64,000 nucleotides of DNA from Dillenia suffruticosa. Lineage: Eukaryota > Streptophyta > Magnoliopsida > Dilleniales > Dilleniaceae. The position numbers and the translations under genes are program-made. A model generated the notes under the pieces. That model was given only the letters and a program-made list of their open reading frames with translations. It ran no database searches and had not been told where the DNA came from. Positions within the stretch are counted from its first letter, which is position 1. The number at the start of each line of letters is the position of its first letter. Positions 20,122 to 32,690 of this stretch are shown here, piece by piece. The stretch is from the NCBI GenBank assembly GCA_033439265.1, contig JAVTVX010000034.1, forward strand, positions 14,894,501-14,958,500, read 5' to 3'.

Positions 20122-20301
20122 CGGCCGGGCACGTAGCCCCATGCATCCCATCACCAAGTCGGCCGGGCATATAGCCCCATGCATAATATCATAACGTCGG
20201 CCGGGCATACAGCCCATATGCATAATATCTTAAAGTCGGCCGGGCATACAGCCCAAAACATAATATTATTAAGTCGGCCGGGCATACAGCCCAAATATGT
20301 A
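20122..20301 (-). repeat. Five-copy ~38-bp tandem array inside LTR (right copy)
   Basis: Counterpart of the array at 14141..14320 with the same unit order and count. Confidence 0.93.
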
Positions 20302-21290
20302 AGTAAATCTATTTAAAACTATGTGTCAATGCAGTGGAAGTATTAAAACATATCAATATGTCGAAATTATGACACAATATTCAATTATCAAAACTCATGG
20401 ATGCATATCAATAAAGTCAGAATTTAAGACACTCCAAAGATCACAAAACATTTCATCAAATATTTGAAAGTTTTAACAATCATACATTCGCAGAAATATG
20501 TCATTTAAAAGAATTTTTGAAACATGATTTTCAATCAATGTCGAATGTCAAAGTCCCACTCACAGTTTTACGGAAGGGAAGTCACTCCCTACTGACAAGC
20601 CAAAATCGGATCTGACCGCTCGAGTCTCCAAAAGATCAACCTAATTCAGATTATCAACATTTAATATCAAATAAAGGCCAAATCAGAGATTTTCAATTTT
20701 TCCCTTCCAAATATATATCACATAATTTACAAAATTTCGTTATAGATTCTCGTTTCCTCAATTTCAACTCATCTGACTCACCAATGGTCGAGTTTCTAAT
20801 ATTTCTCATTTTTTTTTTTGTCTAATTTTCCTCGGATTTCACACATATTTCAATATATTATGCAACTCTCGATCTAAATTTATCCTAATTTCGATAGAAT
20901 TAATTAAAATATTGAAAAGGTTGCATTTCTCTCACCTAGGGTTTCTCGGATTTCCGGATCTAGCTTTCGTTCGTCCGTCAACCTGGTCTAAAACCTGTAA
21001 TGTTTACCATTTGAAACACAAGTGAGAAATTTAAGTCAAATTACCAATAATTTTCGAAACCCTAGTATGTACGCGGAATCGAGAATTCATTTACCTTCGC
21101 AGAGGGTTACGGGTCGTCGTGGGCTAGCGGGCCAGGGGCCGGACTGGGCCGCGGGCCGGACTGGGCCGGCGGGCTTGGATGGGCTGTCGGGCCTGGTGGC
21201 CCCGTGGGCTTGCTGCTGATGGGCCTGCGGGCTGGTGCTCGCCCGTGCGCTATGCTGGTACGCGCTCGTGCTCCGGCTCGCGGGTGCTCG

Positions 21291-21370
21291 TGCGCTGGGC
21301 TGCGCACCCGTGCGCTGGGCCGCGCGCCCGTGCACGCTCGTGCGCTGGGCCGCGCGCCGGTGCGCTGCTT
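21291..21370 (-). repeat. GC-rich minisatellite in LTR (right copy, three units)
   Basis: Units of the GCTGGGCCGCGCGCCCGTGC type, about three here against five in the left LTR. Confidence 0.82.
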
Positions 21371-21838
21371 TGGCTCGTGCGCGTTGGCGCGCTGCTCGTG
21401 CCCCTGCTCGCGCCTGCTCGCGCGCCTGCTCACGCGACGGGCTCGGGCTGGGGGATTGCGCTACTCGCGGTGGCTCGCAGCGGAGGAATCGTGCTATGGA
21501 GCGCTCAAACTCGCGCGATGGTGGCAGGAGAGGGTTGCTGCTGGTGGCGGCTGTTCGCGGACGGAAGTGAGATCGTGCGCGGTGGCGGCGCTTGGCGGAG
21601 CTTGCGAAGGAGGTGAGATCGCGAACGATCGCGACTGCAGAAAGGAGAGTGAGCCGCGGGAAGAAAGAAGAAGAAGAAGAAGAAGGAGAAGGAGAAAGAG
21701 AAGGAGAGGGCGGCGGAGCTCATGGCGAAGGAGCGGCGCCGCGGTGCCGCGGTGGGGGAGAGACGAAGGGTCGGGGGAGAGAGAGAGAGAGAGAGAAAAG
21801 AGGGGAATTAGGGCTTTAGCGCTAATTCAATTTGGGGG

Positions 21839-21859
21839 GCCAAAACGCTGCGTTTTGGC
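21839..21859. repeat. Near-perfect palindrome close to LTR start (right copy)
   Basis: Same 10 + 1 + 10 palindrome as in the left LTR, unchanged between the two. The neighbouring inverted repeat has one arm altered here (AGCGCTAAT). Confidence 0.85.
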
Positions 21860-21903
21860 TCTCCCTTTTTTTTTTTTTTTTTTTTTTTTTGTTTGGTGTT
21901 ACA

Positions 21904-24240
21904 GATATACACACTAGTTAATCTAACTGTACTCCTTTAGTAAAAGGTGAAAGAATAGTTTACTCTGTATTAATCGTGCGGCTGCGTGAAGCAATGAACT
22001 ACCCAGTGAAAAGCAAAATGTACCGTGAAAATTGTGAACATTATTAACTCACAAAAGTCACGAATTTCGGATTTATTACACTATATCTATATATGGAAAT
22101 GTATTAAATTAAAAGTTTTAAAATTTACGGATAAATATCTCGATAATGAGTAGATTGTCAGAATATTTATCTTGCTCTCAATTCTCTCCCGGCAATGTGT
22201 TCTTCTGAGTCACAATTGCCTTCATTTATTCTCTTAATATTGAAGCTTTCTTCGATTTTTGTGTAAGACACCACGGAGGCACCAAAGTTAGCCATGGAAA
22301 GTTACCAACCCAAAACATGAGAGGGAGAGATGATTTGTCATTTTTTTTGGTCAGGGAGTTTTTCTTTTTGTGTGGGAGGTTATTAATAAATGTAACTTCC
22401 TTGATATACGTCCACGGCATATAAAAAACAAACAATTTCTTTTCAAAAAAATAATAATGAAATTGTATGGTGGCACATATTAGCCTTGCGATTAGGGTTG
22501 CAACCAAGCAACCAATCACAAATAAGTTGAGTTTTGAAATGCTTAAAATCAACTCGATAAGGATTTACCACGCATGAGTATGAACCCAAATTGAGATAAA
22601 AAATTCATATTCAAATTCGGCTCATTACAAAAATTCTAAAGTTCAAATTCTGTCTCTTTCGTCGATTCAGTCACTTGAGCTCAAGCTTGTGAGCATAACA
22701 ATTTTGATTGACACGCTTGTCAAGCGCCCACCAAACGAAGGAACTTGTGGCAAGATTCTATACAAAAGAAAAAAAAAATTCTATGAAATAGGTAGAGGAA
22801 ACAACAAAAAAGGGGAGAAATAAAAATACAAGCATATTTAATCGAGCTTGAAACAAGTACAAGCAAATCAATATCTTTATCGAAGAGAGAATCTGCTTGA
22901 GTACTGGCAAGAGGAGCAAAACAGACTTAATCGGATGCCGGTAGAGGTGAGTTGCAACTCTGATTGCAATCATTTCATCGATGAGATTGACCGAAGGAGT
23001 GGAGAAGCCAGATCGATAAGAGAGAAAACTTGTGGGGTGCTAGGGTAAACAAAGGCTGCAGCAGTAAGAGAAAAGGAGGGTTCAACTTTAAAAATCGTCA
23101 TTCAATTAATTTCATTCAAATAGGGCATACTCGAGGACAAACTTTATAAAGCTTGTTTCAAGTTTCTTAATGAGTCTGTAAATGAGATAGGTAAAGCATA
23201 ATCAATTTAACCTGGTGTTATTGGTTAGGCGTGTTACCTCTCATATGCCTTAATTAAGCATGGACCAAAATATTTTTATTTGAGTTAGGCATTTGTTAAA
23301 ATAGAAAAACTCATTTCCATAACAATGGGAATTAATTTTATATTTGATTTTTTCTATGTAATACTCAAACTTATGTTATTTAATAGTCAACTAAACCATG
23401 TCAGCAATTCCGTTAAATGTGCTAAAATTATAACTCTTGAAAATGTTTAGGACTCTATCAACAAAAGTTGAACTTTTAGTACTAAAAAGAAAATTGTAAG
23501 AGAATTTCTCATCTTGGCCTACTTTTTATAGCTTATTCATAGAAACAAGAGTAAAAAAGGGAATGAAATTCCAAAATGGCAACATTTTCAAAATGAAAAA
23601 TATGACATTTTCACACTAAATTTCCTAATTATTAAGAGTTTGGATTTTGTACTTGGTATCTCAGATTCAATGAGAACATTGAGATAAGATTATGTTGTTG
23701 TGATAATTGATGAGAAGATAAGAAGCCAAATTATTTTGGTACATGAATTTGATAAGAATACTGAGCTCAGATTTTGTAAGAAGAAAGAGAATGTGGCTGG
23801 ATGAGAAATTTGATCACAAAGGGATAAGATTTTGGAACAACCAATAGAAAAATAAATAAACATTGTATTTGGTATTTGAGATTTACGAAGATTTTACGAC
23901 GACATAAAAGGAAAGTTGTTTTATCACCCATTGTTTCAAAAACGAATGAACAAATATTTCAAAAATAACTCCCAATAAATCAAATATATCTATAAATGCT
24001 AATGACTTCACCAAATCTATAAATTTTTATGATTAAATAAATCAATTAATTTGAAACTAAAAATGCTGAAAATATAATATTACTTTTGCTATGAATTTGA
24101 CAACAATGGGTAACAAATAACAGCTAATATAAAAGAAAGGAATCAGAGAATTGAAAATAGCGAAACGAAAAATATCAGACTATATCCGATTAGACTTGGA
24201 CGGACTATATCGGGATTATATAATCTGAGATCAATTGTCC
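21904..24240. repeat. Repeat unit R, copy 1, right part
   Basis: Continues the unit cut at 13011. Shared phrases with R2, R3 and R4 include AGCAAAATGTACCGTGAAAA, a TTGAGTTTTGAAATGCT segment, GGAGTGGAGA, AACTTGTGGGGTGC, GGGTTCAACTTTAAAAA and GCTTGTTTCAAGTTTCT. It is AT-rich with no supported gene; several short frames (22226, 22758) are not conserved in the other copies. Function unknown; it may be the body of an old non-coding element. Confidence 0.72.
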
Positions 24241-24279
24241 TCTAGAAATATCAGAGAACATATTTAATATCATTCCAAT

Positions 24280-26700
24280 GTGGTTAAGCAGGAGAGGAAC
24301 TAAACATATCTAACAAATTTATAGCAAATGCTATATCAAGTCATGTATTATTTGCCAAATACATCAATGCATCAATCATATTGAGAGATGGTATTTTTGA
24401 ACCAGGAATTTCTTTATCATCCTCCCATGGTCTTGAAAGGATTTTTGTTAACCTTAAGTAATCCGATAATCATTGAAGTACTAAGTCAGTGTGCTTTGTC
24501 CATGTAAATTCCTTTTTAGTACTTTATTCATGTATATTATTGATGAATAAAAATTTCGTTTTCAAATTTTCAAGTCCAAAGCAAAATTTTATTTTTATAC
24601 TTCAATGTTTGTGTCATATAATCTATTGCCTTGAAGAGCTTTCGAAGAGTTCCAATAAAATTCATATCATCAACGTATACAACTATTATAACAAAACCTG
24701 ATTCAGAATTTATAAAAGCATATGGACATATTGAATCATTTTTTTTTAAATTTTTTTACATCTTTTTAGATTTCTTTATACGACATACGTTCAGATTGTT
24801 TTAATCCATTAGAGTAATTTTCTTAGGAGTATGCTTTAGGCATTTTTAATCCTTTAGGGATTGATCCATATAAATAAGCAATGACCATATGCACAGATAT
24901 TAAGTTTTCCATACCCTTGTGCTACAAGTCGTGAATTATATCTAATGATTTAATTATTTTCATTTCTTTTTCACACAAATATCCATTTATGACCAATTCG
25001 TTTAACCCCTTTTGGTGTTCGGGCTATAGGCAGAAAAACCTCATATTTTGCAACAGAGATCAATTGTTGTTGAATTGTATCTCTCCATTTTCGTGAATAA
25101 GCTCTATGTTGAATTCTTCAAATGATTTCGGTTCAAGATTTTCATTTTCTTCCAAATGTCAAGGGCTTTAGTATATGGAAAGCATTATCAACAATCATTT
25201 TTGCACGATTCCAAATTTGTCCTATAGCTACAAAAATAATTGAGCTTTCATAATTTTCACCATTTTTGGATCTTGATTTTTTTTTTTTTAGTTATTTCTC
25301 GGTTCTTTTGATCAACGTACAACCTCTTACTATTATCACTTTGATCATTTTGATTATTTAATCATATTCTCTTTTAAGGATTTTTATTTTTCAAACTAAG
25401 AGGTCGGCAACAATTCAAACATGAAACAGAGTAATTATTGCTGGCATATGTTATTTAGTCACTCTTGTTAAATCAGTAAATGTATCAGATATCTGACTTC
25501 ATATTCCTTGAAGATAAATTATTCGAACTTTTAGTTTGGTAGCACTTTTATGGGGAACAAAATAATTTAACAATGTTGTTGTGTAAGTAATTTCTTTTTT
25601 TTCTCTTGCTTATTTCCTCCCTCAATGCATGGAATACTTTTTCATCAAAATGGCAACTAACAAATTTTGCTATAAATACGTAACCCATTAGTGGTACAAG
25701 ATATCGAATTATAAAGTGAGACTCATATCCATCATATATCCTAATATTCTTTGGGTTCCCATTTTTGTTCAATGATTTGATATTATTGGTACATAAACCG
25801 CCCACCCAATTATTCTTAAGTAGAAATATTTGACTCATAGACAAAAACCAATGGTAAACAAGAATATTTATGATAACTAGTTGGTTTTATTCATTTAAAT
25901 GCTACTACGTGCATAATAGCATGTGCTTCAGTAGATATCGAAAGTTTCAATCTCATCAATAATGATCTTTCAATCAACTATAGATGTTTAATAAATGATT
26001 GAGGTAGACTATTATGTGTATGAACATGACCTACAAGATATTCAATTGTAATTCCAATGAACAAGCATCAATAGCCTTATTTGTGCATTGATGAGTATTA
26101 TTTAGACAAATTTTCTTAATTGTATAATTTGAAAATTGTGCTCATAATTTAATTATTTGAGCAAATAATCTCACAAATGTTAGATCAAGAGTTGATAATA
26201 AACAAATATAAGACCAATTGATCTATGCATCGATCAAAATCATAAAATTTCTAAATTTTCCTCAAGGTTGATGAATTGGACTACATGTATCACCGTGAAT
26301 CCGTTAAAAAATGTAGGGGATTCAATTCTCAATTTTGCTGTGATGACTTAATAATTAATTTTTCTTGAGAACAGAAAGAGCATAAAAGTTCATGTGAATT
26401 CAATATTTAGTGATTTTTCAGTGGAGGTCAATGTGAATTTTCAATTTTTTTTTGCATTATTATAGAACCAAAATGGCATAATTGATCATGTCCAATAATA
26501 AAAGTATCTAGATCTGTAAATTTCTAGTTTACTAAATGATGTATTTCAATTGCACTAATTAGAGTACAATGTAATCCATAAGCTCCCAAGAGTTCAATCC
26601 AACTCGTGGTACTCAATTTGGAGCACCGATGTGATAGGTTCAAACCCATGATTATGTGACAAAACCTGCCAAATTGCATTCACTCTATGATCTCACACTT
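24280..26700 (-). pseudogene. Decayed Ty1/copia pol remnant (minus strand)
   Basis: Read on the minus strand, the pieces keep copia order. Near 26000..26100 is a segment reading HVHTHNSLPQSFIKHL, then SLLMRLKLS and STEAHAI. 25548..25844 is an open piece with KNIRIYDGYESHFIIRYL and CHFDEKVFHALREE, matching the conserved end of copia integrase. Near 24960..25080 are PKGVKRIGHKWIF-like and YNSRLVAQGY pieces. Near 24660..24690 is VVYVDD, the RT active site. Many stops and frameshifts; no LTR pair found. Confidence 0.82.
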
Positions 26701-27929
26701 GATATAATTCATGCAGACTTAATTAAAATTTACAAAATTTTGAAACTCTATTTAATATTTATTTAGCATCTAACAAGGGGTTAATGAAGTGCTAATTAAT
26801 TTGTTTTGCTCTAGACATAAAGCATGAATGTTTTCAAAACTACGTTTATAGTAGAATTGGAAAAATTTACTAACACCAAATTCGTTGTCAAATCATTTAG
26901 GGAAATTCATCTCTACAATTTATGCACTACTTTTCGCTTACTAAATCAGTAGTCCCTAAAAACCCTCATATTAAACACAAAGTCAAATCACACTAAATCA
27001 CTTTTTTGATATTTTAAAGGTGCATTGGTTATCCATTTCCCATATCTATATAAAACTATATGTATTTTGCTATTCTTTGGCATTTGTAGTTAACGAATAA
27101 GTGGAATTGTGTTCAATATCACTGTTTCCAATATTTGCTTACAATACAATATTCATTAACTTTATTTGCATATTTGGGCCTAATTAACACATAAAACAAC
27201 CGTAAGCAGTTCAAAATTCTTTGTAATTTGCCTTGTGCTATTCGGTAACACAAATGTCACCTTTGTATTTATTTTATTAAGAACTCCGTAAGCTAGCACT
27301 GCCTTTTTAATTTTTTTTTTCCTTGATTTTGATATCTTAAGTGCATCATTTATATGATGTGGATTTGTAGCTGCCCTCTAACAGTGGGGGAACAATTCTC
27401 ACGTATATATTCCTTAGGTCACATGAGTTGATCATTTTTAATTACAAGGACACCTATATTGCAAATGTAGGGCTAGGGCTACCGTAAGCAATATAGAATT
27501 CTTCATAATTTGCTATATGCTTCCCCGAAACACACTATGTTATCTACTTGTTGGGAGCTGCGCTCTGGGATTGGTCACCTTTGAAATGAGCAGACACTAA
27601 TTGAACGGACCCTTATATACTAAGGACAATAGAAAGAGAGGATGCTCAGTTTAAAAGAACATTTCAAAGTGCCTCATTTAGTTATTTATTTATTGCTTTT
27701 TTAAGTTTACAAGGGGATAATAGCAAGAGAAAAGGGAGAATTCATAGCACGGTTACAAAGAACATTTGCAGGGAAGGAAACACTACAATACTGAACTTTC
27801 TACTATGTTCAATTCTTAACTACTTTAAATCGGTGTAAATGTAAATGACAAACTCCCACTGACCATAATTTCCAACAATTTTTCCTTCATTGAACGCCCT
27901 CAAGAACCCGCAATCCAGTCCAGCTTTAT
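26701..27929. repeat. 3' flank of EIL2, copy B of the segmental duplication
   Basis: From 26873 it aligns with 8753..9850 in the EIL1 region. It has one copy of the 62-bp unit duplicated there. No gene is supported. The first 170 bases are AT-rich and unassigned. Confidence 0.78.
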
Positions 27930-29762
27930 TCACGGGTACCACACAGAATTATCTTGCATTAAGAACTGATCCACAGCATAGTCAGGTGGTGCAAAGCTGT
28001 AGGGAGAGTTGAATCCTAAGTCAGTCATGCCACTGTTCAAAGTTGTTTCGAATGGGGAATCAAATCCTTCATTGTTATGCTGGATCTGGGTCGATGGCAG
28101 AACAGGAAGATTGCTTTGTGGTATGTCACTTGCCTGAGAAACACTGCTTCCCATCATAACATCCTGACCATAGAAGTTCCCCTCCATTGGAACCTCAGAT
28201 ATTGGCTGTTGGGGGGTTTGATCATCCATGACATTGAAATCGCTGGAGTTCATAATTTTGTTTTGGTTAAGACTTGAATTACCGAATGACATATCAGTAA
28301 TCATTTTCTGCCTGTCTTCAAGAAGTCCAAGTCCAGTAACAGCTGTGGATGTTGGATTCTGGTTCACAACATCAGCAGCAGGGTTTGATTGTGATTGAGA
28401 CTGGCCAAATGGCGGAGAGAAGATTGCCGACTTGTCACCGTTGATCTGAAAAAATCGCAATCCAAAGTTTGGAGTAACAACACGGTAAGGGCAAACCAGC
28501 TGATGATTGTTTCTCGAAGTCCTGTCCAAAAACCCAAGGCATGGATCACCGAAAGGGCAGTGAGGATATTCACAGGTGTATGTTATCTTTTGATCCAACA
28601 TGTTGTGCTGCTCATCAGATGGCTGCTTCCTCTTCAGATCGAAGTCTGTGTTACTCTTAACAGTTCCTCTCTTAATCATAGGAACTTTGGGTGGAATCAT
28701 AAGCCTATCTCTAGCAGCCCCTATTCCCACATTGAAGATATTAACATCGTGAGGCATCTCCTCAACTTCAGGATTGAATTCTTTCTCACCTTCAAGACTA
28801 GAATCACTAGCTTCATCAATGCCGGAAGATCCACTTCCGGCCTCCATAAACACTGCAGGGCTGATATCAGGTAGTTTACAAGACAAGACCTCTTCCTGGT
28901 TGATGATGGCAAGCCAAATAGCACTCTCTCTAGCAGTCATTTTGTCTTGCAAGGTCTTAGACCGACGAACAAGCCTCTGGATCTTGGCAAAATCAGGGGA
29001 CATGTGCTTGATGATTGCAGTGAGAAGACTAACTTTCCACGCCTTATTCAAATCATGAGGCCTCTTGTAAGGGGGTGGTCCTTGATCCTTGAGCAAACGC
29101 AACTGTGGCCACCAGTCCTCAGTCCCAGTAGGCCACCACGGTGGTGCAACACCCTTCTCCAGAGGAAAGCGCCTCTGAGGAGGATCACAATGCTGCATTA
29201 GAGCAGATAGAAGTGAGCCAAGTGTACTATCTTGCAGCTCCTGCAGAGTATGAGGCGTGCAGATATCAATTCCCCCTTTAGAATTCTCAGCTTCATACTT
29301 AGCAATTGCTGCCGGGCCATTCCTATCAAATCTAACATTTTCTTTCCACCACACACGTAGATTCTCGGATGCTCCCCAGATCGGCTTGCCCTTCTCTGGA
29401 ACAATACCATACACAAAGCCTTGAGCTTTGCAGGCATCCATAATTTTGAGCATATAGTTTAAAACTCGGTCCCGGGCCCTAGACATCTTCCTACGAGCTT
29501 GCCTTTGGGAATGACAGTGCCTTCCACCACCAGCTCTCTCTTTGTTCTTTTTCTGCTCTTTGAGTTCCCTCAAAAGCAGTTCATCCCTCCATATCTGCTT
29601 TTGAAGATTCTTAATCTCTATATCATCCTCATCAAAATAGTTCTCTGCTTCTTGCTCTCCTTGAGATACAGCTGCTGCCTGCACAGGTGGAGCAGGAGCA
29701 GGTGCAGATGCCGAGAAGGGGTCGGCATTCTCGTATGACCCCTCATGATCCTCAAAATTCAT
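27930..29762 (-). CDS. EIN3-like transcription factor, intact (EIL2)
   Basis: A 610-residue single-exon frame of normal EIN3/EIL length (about 570 to 630). These nuclear proteins are stabilised by ethylene signalling and bind promoters of ethylene-response genes as dimers. Features: acidic stretch 36..49; basic helix [20 protein letters not shown] (56..75); basic [12 protein letters not shown] (87..98); [16 protein letters not shown] (112..127); [19 protein letters not shown] (138..156); [14 protein letters not shown] (191..204); two WWP motifs (209..219); [14 protein letters not shown] (225..238); [16 protein letters not shown] (271..286). The C-terminal half has the family's [10 protein letters not shown]...[10 protein letters not shown] block and a Gln/Asn/Pro-rich tail. 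The start at 29762 (MNFEDHEG) is the first Met and matches EIL1. Next to it is a likely spliced leader. It is the only gene here that appears functional. Which EIL subclass it belongs to needs a tree. Confidence 0.95.
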   Translation of the reverse strand: MNFEDHEGSYENADPFSASAPAPAPPVQAAAVSQGEQEAENYFDEDDIEIKNLQKQIWRDELLLRELKEQKKNKERAGGGRHCHSQRQARRKMSRARDRVLNYMLKIMDACKAQGFVYGIVPEKGKPIWGASENLRVWWKENVRFDRNGPAAIAKYEAENSKGGIDICTPHTLQELQDSTLGSLLSALMQHCDPPQRRFPLEKGVAPPWWPTGTEDWWPQLRLLKDQGPPPYKRPHDLNKAWKVSLLTAIIKHMSPDFAKIQRLVRRSKTLQDKMTARESAIWLAIINQEEVLSCKLPDISPAVFMEAGSGSSGIDEASDSSLEGEKEFNPEVEEMPHDVNIFNVGIGAARDRLMIPPKVPMIKRGTVKSNTDFDLKRKQPSDEQHNMLDQKITYTCEYPHCPFGDPCLGFLDRTSRNNHQLVCPYRVVTPNFGLRFFQINGDKSAIFSPPFGQSQSQSNPAADVVNQNPTSTAVTGLGLLEDRQKMITDMSFGNSSLNQNKIMNSSDFNVMDDQTPQQPISEVPMEGNFYGQDVMMGSSVSQASDIPQSNLPVLPSTQIQHNNEGFDSPFETTLNSGMTDLGFNSPYSFAPPDYAVDQFLMQDNSVWYP

Positions 29763-30543
29763 TTTAATTCTAGCAACAATATCAGCCTTTTAGACAGATA
29801 TATTAGACAGACGCTAGAGCCCTTTGAATTCCTCAGCTTCCGAATTAGGATGAGCAAAGTATACAAATCTTTTATCTTCCTGCAATAGATCATTACATTA
29901 AATTAAAAGAATTATCCAATCTTAAAAAACAAAAACAAAAGGAAAAAGGAAAAGGAAAAGTAAAACTGTTGGATCTCCAATTTTTAGGATCCGCGGGCAG
30001 TAATTAAATACAAGCATCTCCATGTCTAATTTAAGACCAAGAAAACATGGAGACGAATTATCAAATAAAGTATTTCTTAAATTCCCAAAAAAAAAAACCT
30101 TATAAAATGAAAAAGAACTAAAAAGATGAGAACACTGATAACAAAACTAATAAAATGAACTAATATTTATGTTTTGGGTAAAATTATTGAATGCATTTAA
30201 GGGTGATGAGAGATAATATATCTGATTCATTAAAAACTAAAAATGGAAGCAAAATTTCAGAGAAATTCATTTTACCAGCTTTTGATTTGCCTTCCTTCTT
30301 ATCCAGCCATGCAAACACCGCTCGCATAGTTTTGAAGAGAGAGAAAAATAAAGGAAAGAAGAGAGAACATAGGGAAGACTTAAAGTGTCATTTTCTTTCT
30401 AACAATGGAGGACAAGCAGAAGAGGCTTCTTCATTCTGCTCCTGAAAGAATGAAGAGAGAAGGGGACCGGTGAGACAAAGAATAGAGGGTAGTGGTTGAT
30501 GTGATGGAAAGTAGTGTGATCTTTTTCTATTACAGCAGCTGGA
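29763..30543 (-). other. 5' leader of EIL2
   Basis: The bases next to the start (to about 29856) match the EIL1 leader. About 29857..30496 has no counterpart in EIL1. 30497..30543 matches again, just downstream of the TATA box. The EIL2 transcript leader is therefore about 700 bases before splicing. The frame at 30191..30445 on the + strand is not conserved and is not called. Confidence 0.6.
29880..30275 (-). other. Possible 5'-UTR intron of EIL2
   Basis: On the minus strand, GATCTATTGCAG then GAAGATAAAAG gives a good acceptor at 29880..29881. The best donor I see is CAAAAGCTG then GTAAAATG at 30275. An intron in the leader is common in EIN3-type genes. The donor choice is a guess. Confidence 0.35.
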
Positions 30544-30551
30544 TATTTATA
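30544..30551 (-). promoter_or_regulatory. Probable TATA box of EIL2
   Basis: Minus strand reads ACTATAAATATCC, in the same conserved block as EIL1 (12033..12040). Upstream DNA (about 30560..30855) stays alignable with the EIL1 promoter region (about 12050..12440). Confidence 0.5.
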
Positions 30552-30855
30552 GTAATTGAAAGGGGACCGGTGAGAATCTGAATTAGAGAATTAGAGAATC
30601 TGAATTCTATGCACTGTTCTGGGTTGGGCACCTCTGTTTCCGTATTTAATCTTCGTGAAACGGTGCGAGTAAAAATAACAAGGGAGGGCACGTCCACCTA
30701 AGAGGACCTCGGTGCAAGCCATGCTTTGTGGGAGGGGTGTAAATTGAATTTTATGAACTTATAATTTTTTTTTTGGAGGACCGGATTATATACTCAAAAT
30801 TACAAAATATCCTTTCTACCTTTTCTCTTTTCAGAAAATTCCCACTTTACATGAT

Positions 30856-32160
30856 GAGGTTGGATTGACACAGAGAGTGGAGATACTAGATCGATTGGAC
30901 AGAGAACTTGTGGGGTGCCAAGGTAAGCGAAGGCTGCGAAAGTAAGAGAAAAATAGGGTTCAACTTTAAAAATCCTTGTTCAATTAATTTTATTCTAATT
31001 GGAAATACTCGTAGATGAGATTTATAAAGCTTGTTTCAAGTTTCTAAATGGGTCTATAAATGAGATGGTAAAGGTTATATAATCTATCCTAGCGTTTATG
31101 GTCAGTAGTGTTACCTCTCGAATGCCTTAATTACTATAGACAAAAATAATTTTATTCGAGTTAAGCATTTGTTAAAATAGAAAATCTCCTTTCCATTTCA
31201 ATGCTAATTAATTTTATATTTTATTGTATCAATGTAATAATCAAACTTATGATATATGGGTACACACATTGTGACTTCATGTTTTCTTGGAAATCTATTT
31301 GTATATTCTGCTACTCGTATATTCTTTTCTTTTTTGATATATAATTTCTTTTATATCAAAAAAAATTATGTCATTTAACTGTCAAATAAATCATGATAGT
31401 AATTCTGTCAAATGTACTATATTATAACCTTTGAATACATTTTGGACTCTATAATAAAAGTTGAACTTGTAGGACTAAAAAAAAAAAAAAATTAATTGAA
31501 TTTCATATGTTGGCCCACTCTTACTACTTATTCAAAGAATCAAGAGCCTACAAAATGGAATGAAATGCCAACAGCAGCAAGATTTTTCAAAATGAAAAAT
31601 ATGACTTTTTTTCTATGATTATCTTGTGATAATTGATGAAAAGATAAAAAGTGGTATTATATTGGGTATATGAATTTGAAAAAAATATTGAGATAAGATT
31701 TTGAAAAAGGAAAGAGAATATGCCTGTGTGAGAATTTTGATGAGAGAGATAAAATTTTGGTAACAACTAATAGAAAAATAAATGAATATTATAATTGGAA
31801 TTTGAAATTTGAAGAGAAGATTTTATGATAATTGACATCTAAAAAGAAGTTTCTTTATCACCCGTTGTTTCAAAAAATGAATGAAAAAATTTCAAAATAT
31901 TAAAAATGAGTGAATATTTTTATTATTTTAAATTTCTATGGATTGTTTATTTTACTTCTTTTTTCATTATTTTTATTTTTATTTTTTATTTTAAATTTCA
32001 TTAATTTGAAATTAAAAATACTACAAATGTATTATTATTTTTGTTATGAACTTGAGAACAATGAACAACAAAATAATAACTAAGTTAAAGGAAAGGAACC
32101 AGAGAGTTGAAAATAGAGAATAGTGAAATTTTTATCTCATATTTTTTTTGTCACATCACA
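30856..32160. repeat. Repeat unit R, copy 2 (starts inside the unit)
   Basis: Opens at the point matching 22984 and 33456 (GGAGTGGAGATACTAGATCG-like), so its left part is missing. It then follows R1: GAACTTGTGGGGTGCCAAGG, GGGTTCAACTTTAAAAATCC, GCTTGTTTCAAGTTTCTAAA. No gene. Confidence 0.7.
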
Positions 32161-32690
32161 TTACGTTGAACCTTATTTATAGGGAAAAGGAAATAAGCCA
32201 ACACTTCCACTAGTTATCCATAACAAAAAAAACTTGTCTCATCAAAATCAGGAAAAAAAAACATCTAGTGAAGGAAAAAAATATACTACCCTTTACGTTT
32301 ACTCTCCTATTGTAATAATTTTTTCAAATCTCTAAAGCGACGTGTTCCAATTTTATTCAACAATTTCTCAAAAGTTGCTGTTGGCAACGTTTTAGTGAAT
32401 AAATTTGCAAAAATTATCGGTTGATCAAATTTGTTACGCATTAACACCACCTTGCTTTCGAAGATCATGCATAAAGAAAAATTTTGTTCATATTTGTTTT
32501 ATTCTATCTCTTTTGATATATCCTCGTTTCAAATGAACTATGCAAAGTGCATTATATTCACACAATGTTGTTGGTATTTCTTTGCCGGAGGGTTAATCAC
32601 CACATACATTATCACCTTTTCTTATGAATGGCTATTATTCCAGCATAATTTGAAGAGATGGCTACTATGGACCGTTCTGAAAAAAGTTTT
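32161..32690 (-). pseudogene. Copia pol C-terminal tail plus downstream region, copy linked to R2/R3
   Basis: On the minus strand, 32300..32400 carries a degraded version of the LFTKALPTSTFEKL block at the end of copia RNase H; the better copy is at 44863..45090. The region also has AACTTGTCTCATCAAAA and related bits of the non-coding end of that copia type. The + strand 97-codon frame at 32431 is a shadow. Confidence 0.65.

Larger units (their letters stand above)
13012..21903 (-). mobile_element. Ty3/gypsy element 3, complete LTRs but reduced and rearranged interior
   Basis: Two long LTRs (2960 and 2911 bp) in direct orientation bound only 3.0 kb of interior; elements 1 and 2 have well over 4 kb between the gag knuckle and the 3' LTR alone. 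The primer site and polypurine tract are present, so the element may have moved in trans. Flanks are GATTT (13007..13011) and GATAT (21904..21908), a target duplication with one mismatch. Sister repeats R3 and R4 show the uninterrupted site. It is oriented minus: 5' LTR on the right, 3' LTR on the left. Confidence 0.93.
18993..21903 (-). repeat. 5' LTR of element 3 (2911 bp, right side)
   Basis: Starts TGTCACGCCCCG and ends TTTGGTGTTACA on the + strand. Aligns throughout with 13012..15971 with scattered substitutions and a shorter GC-rich minisatellite. The 237-codon frame at 21204..21917 is a low-complexity artefact and runs past the LTR end. Confidence 0.95.

Noticed and set aside
28395-28874. 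159-codon + strand frame opposite EIL2
   Set aside because: It is antisense to a clear EIN3-like coding frame and shows no domain.
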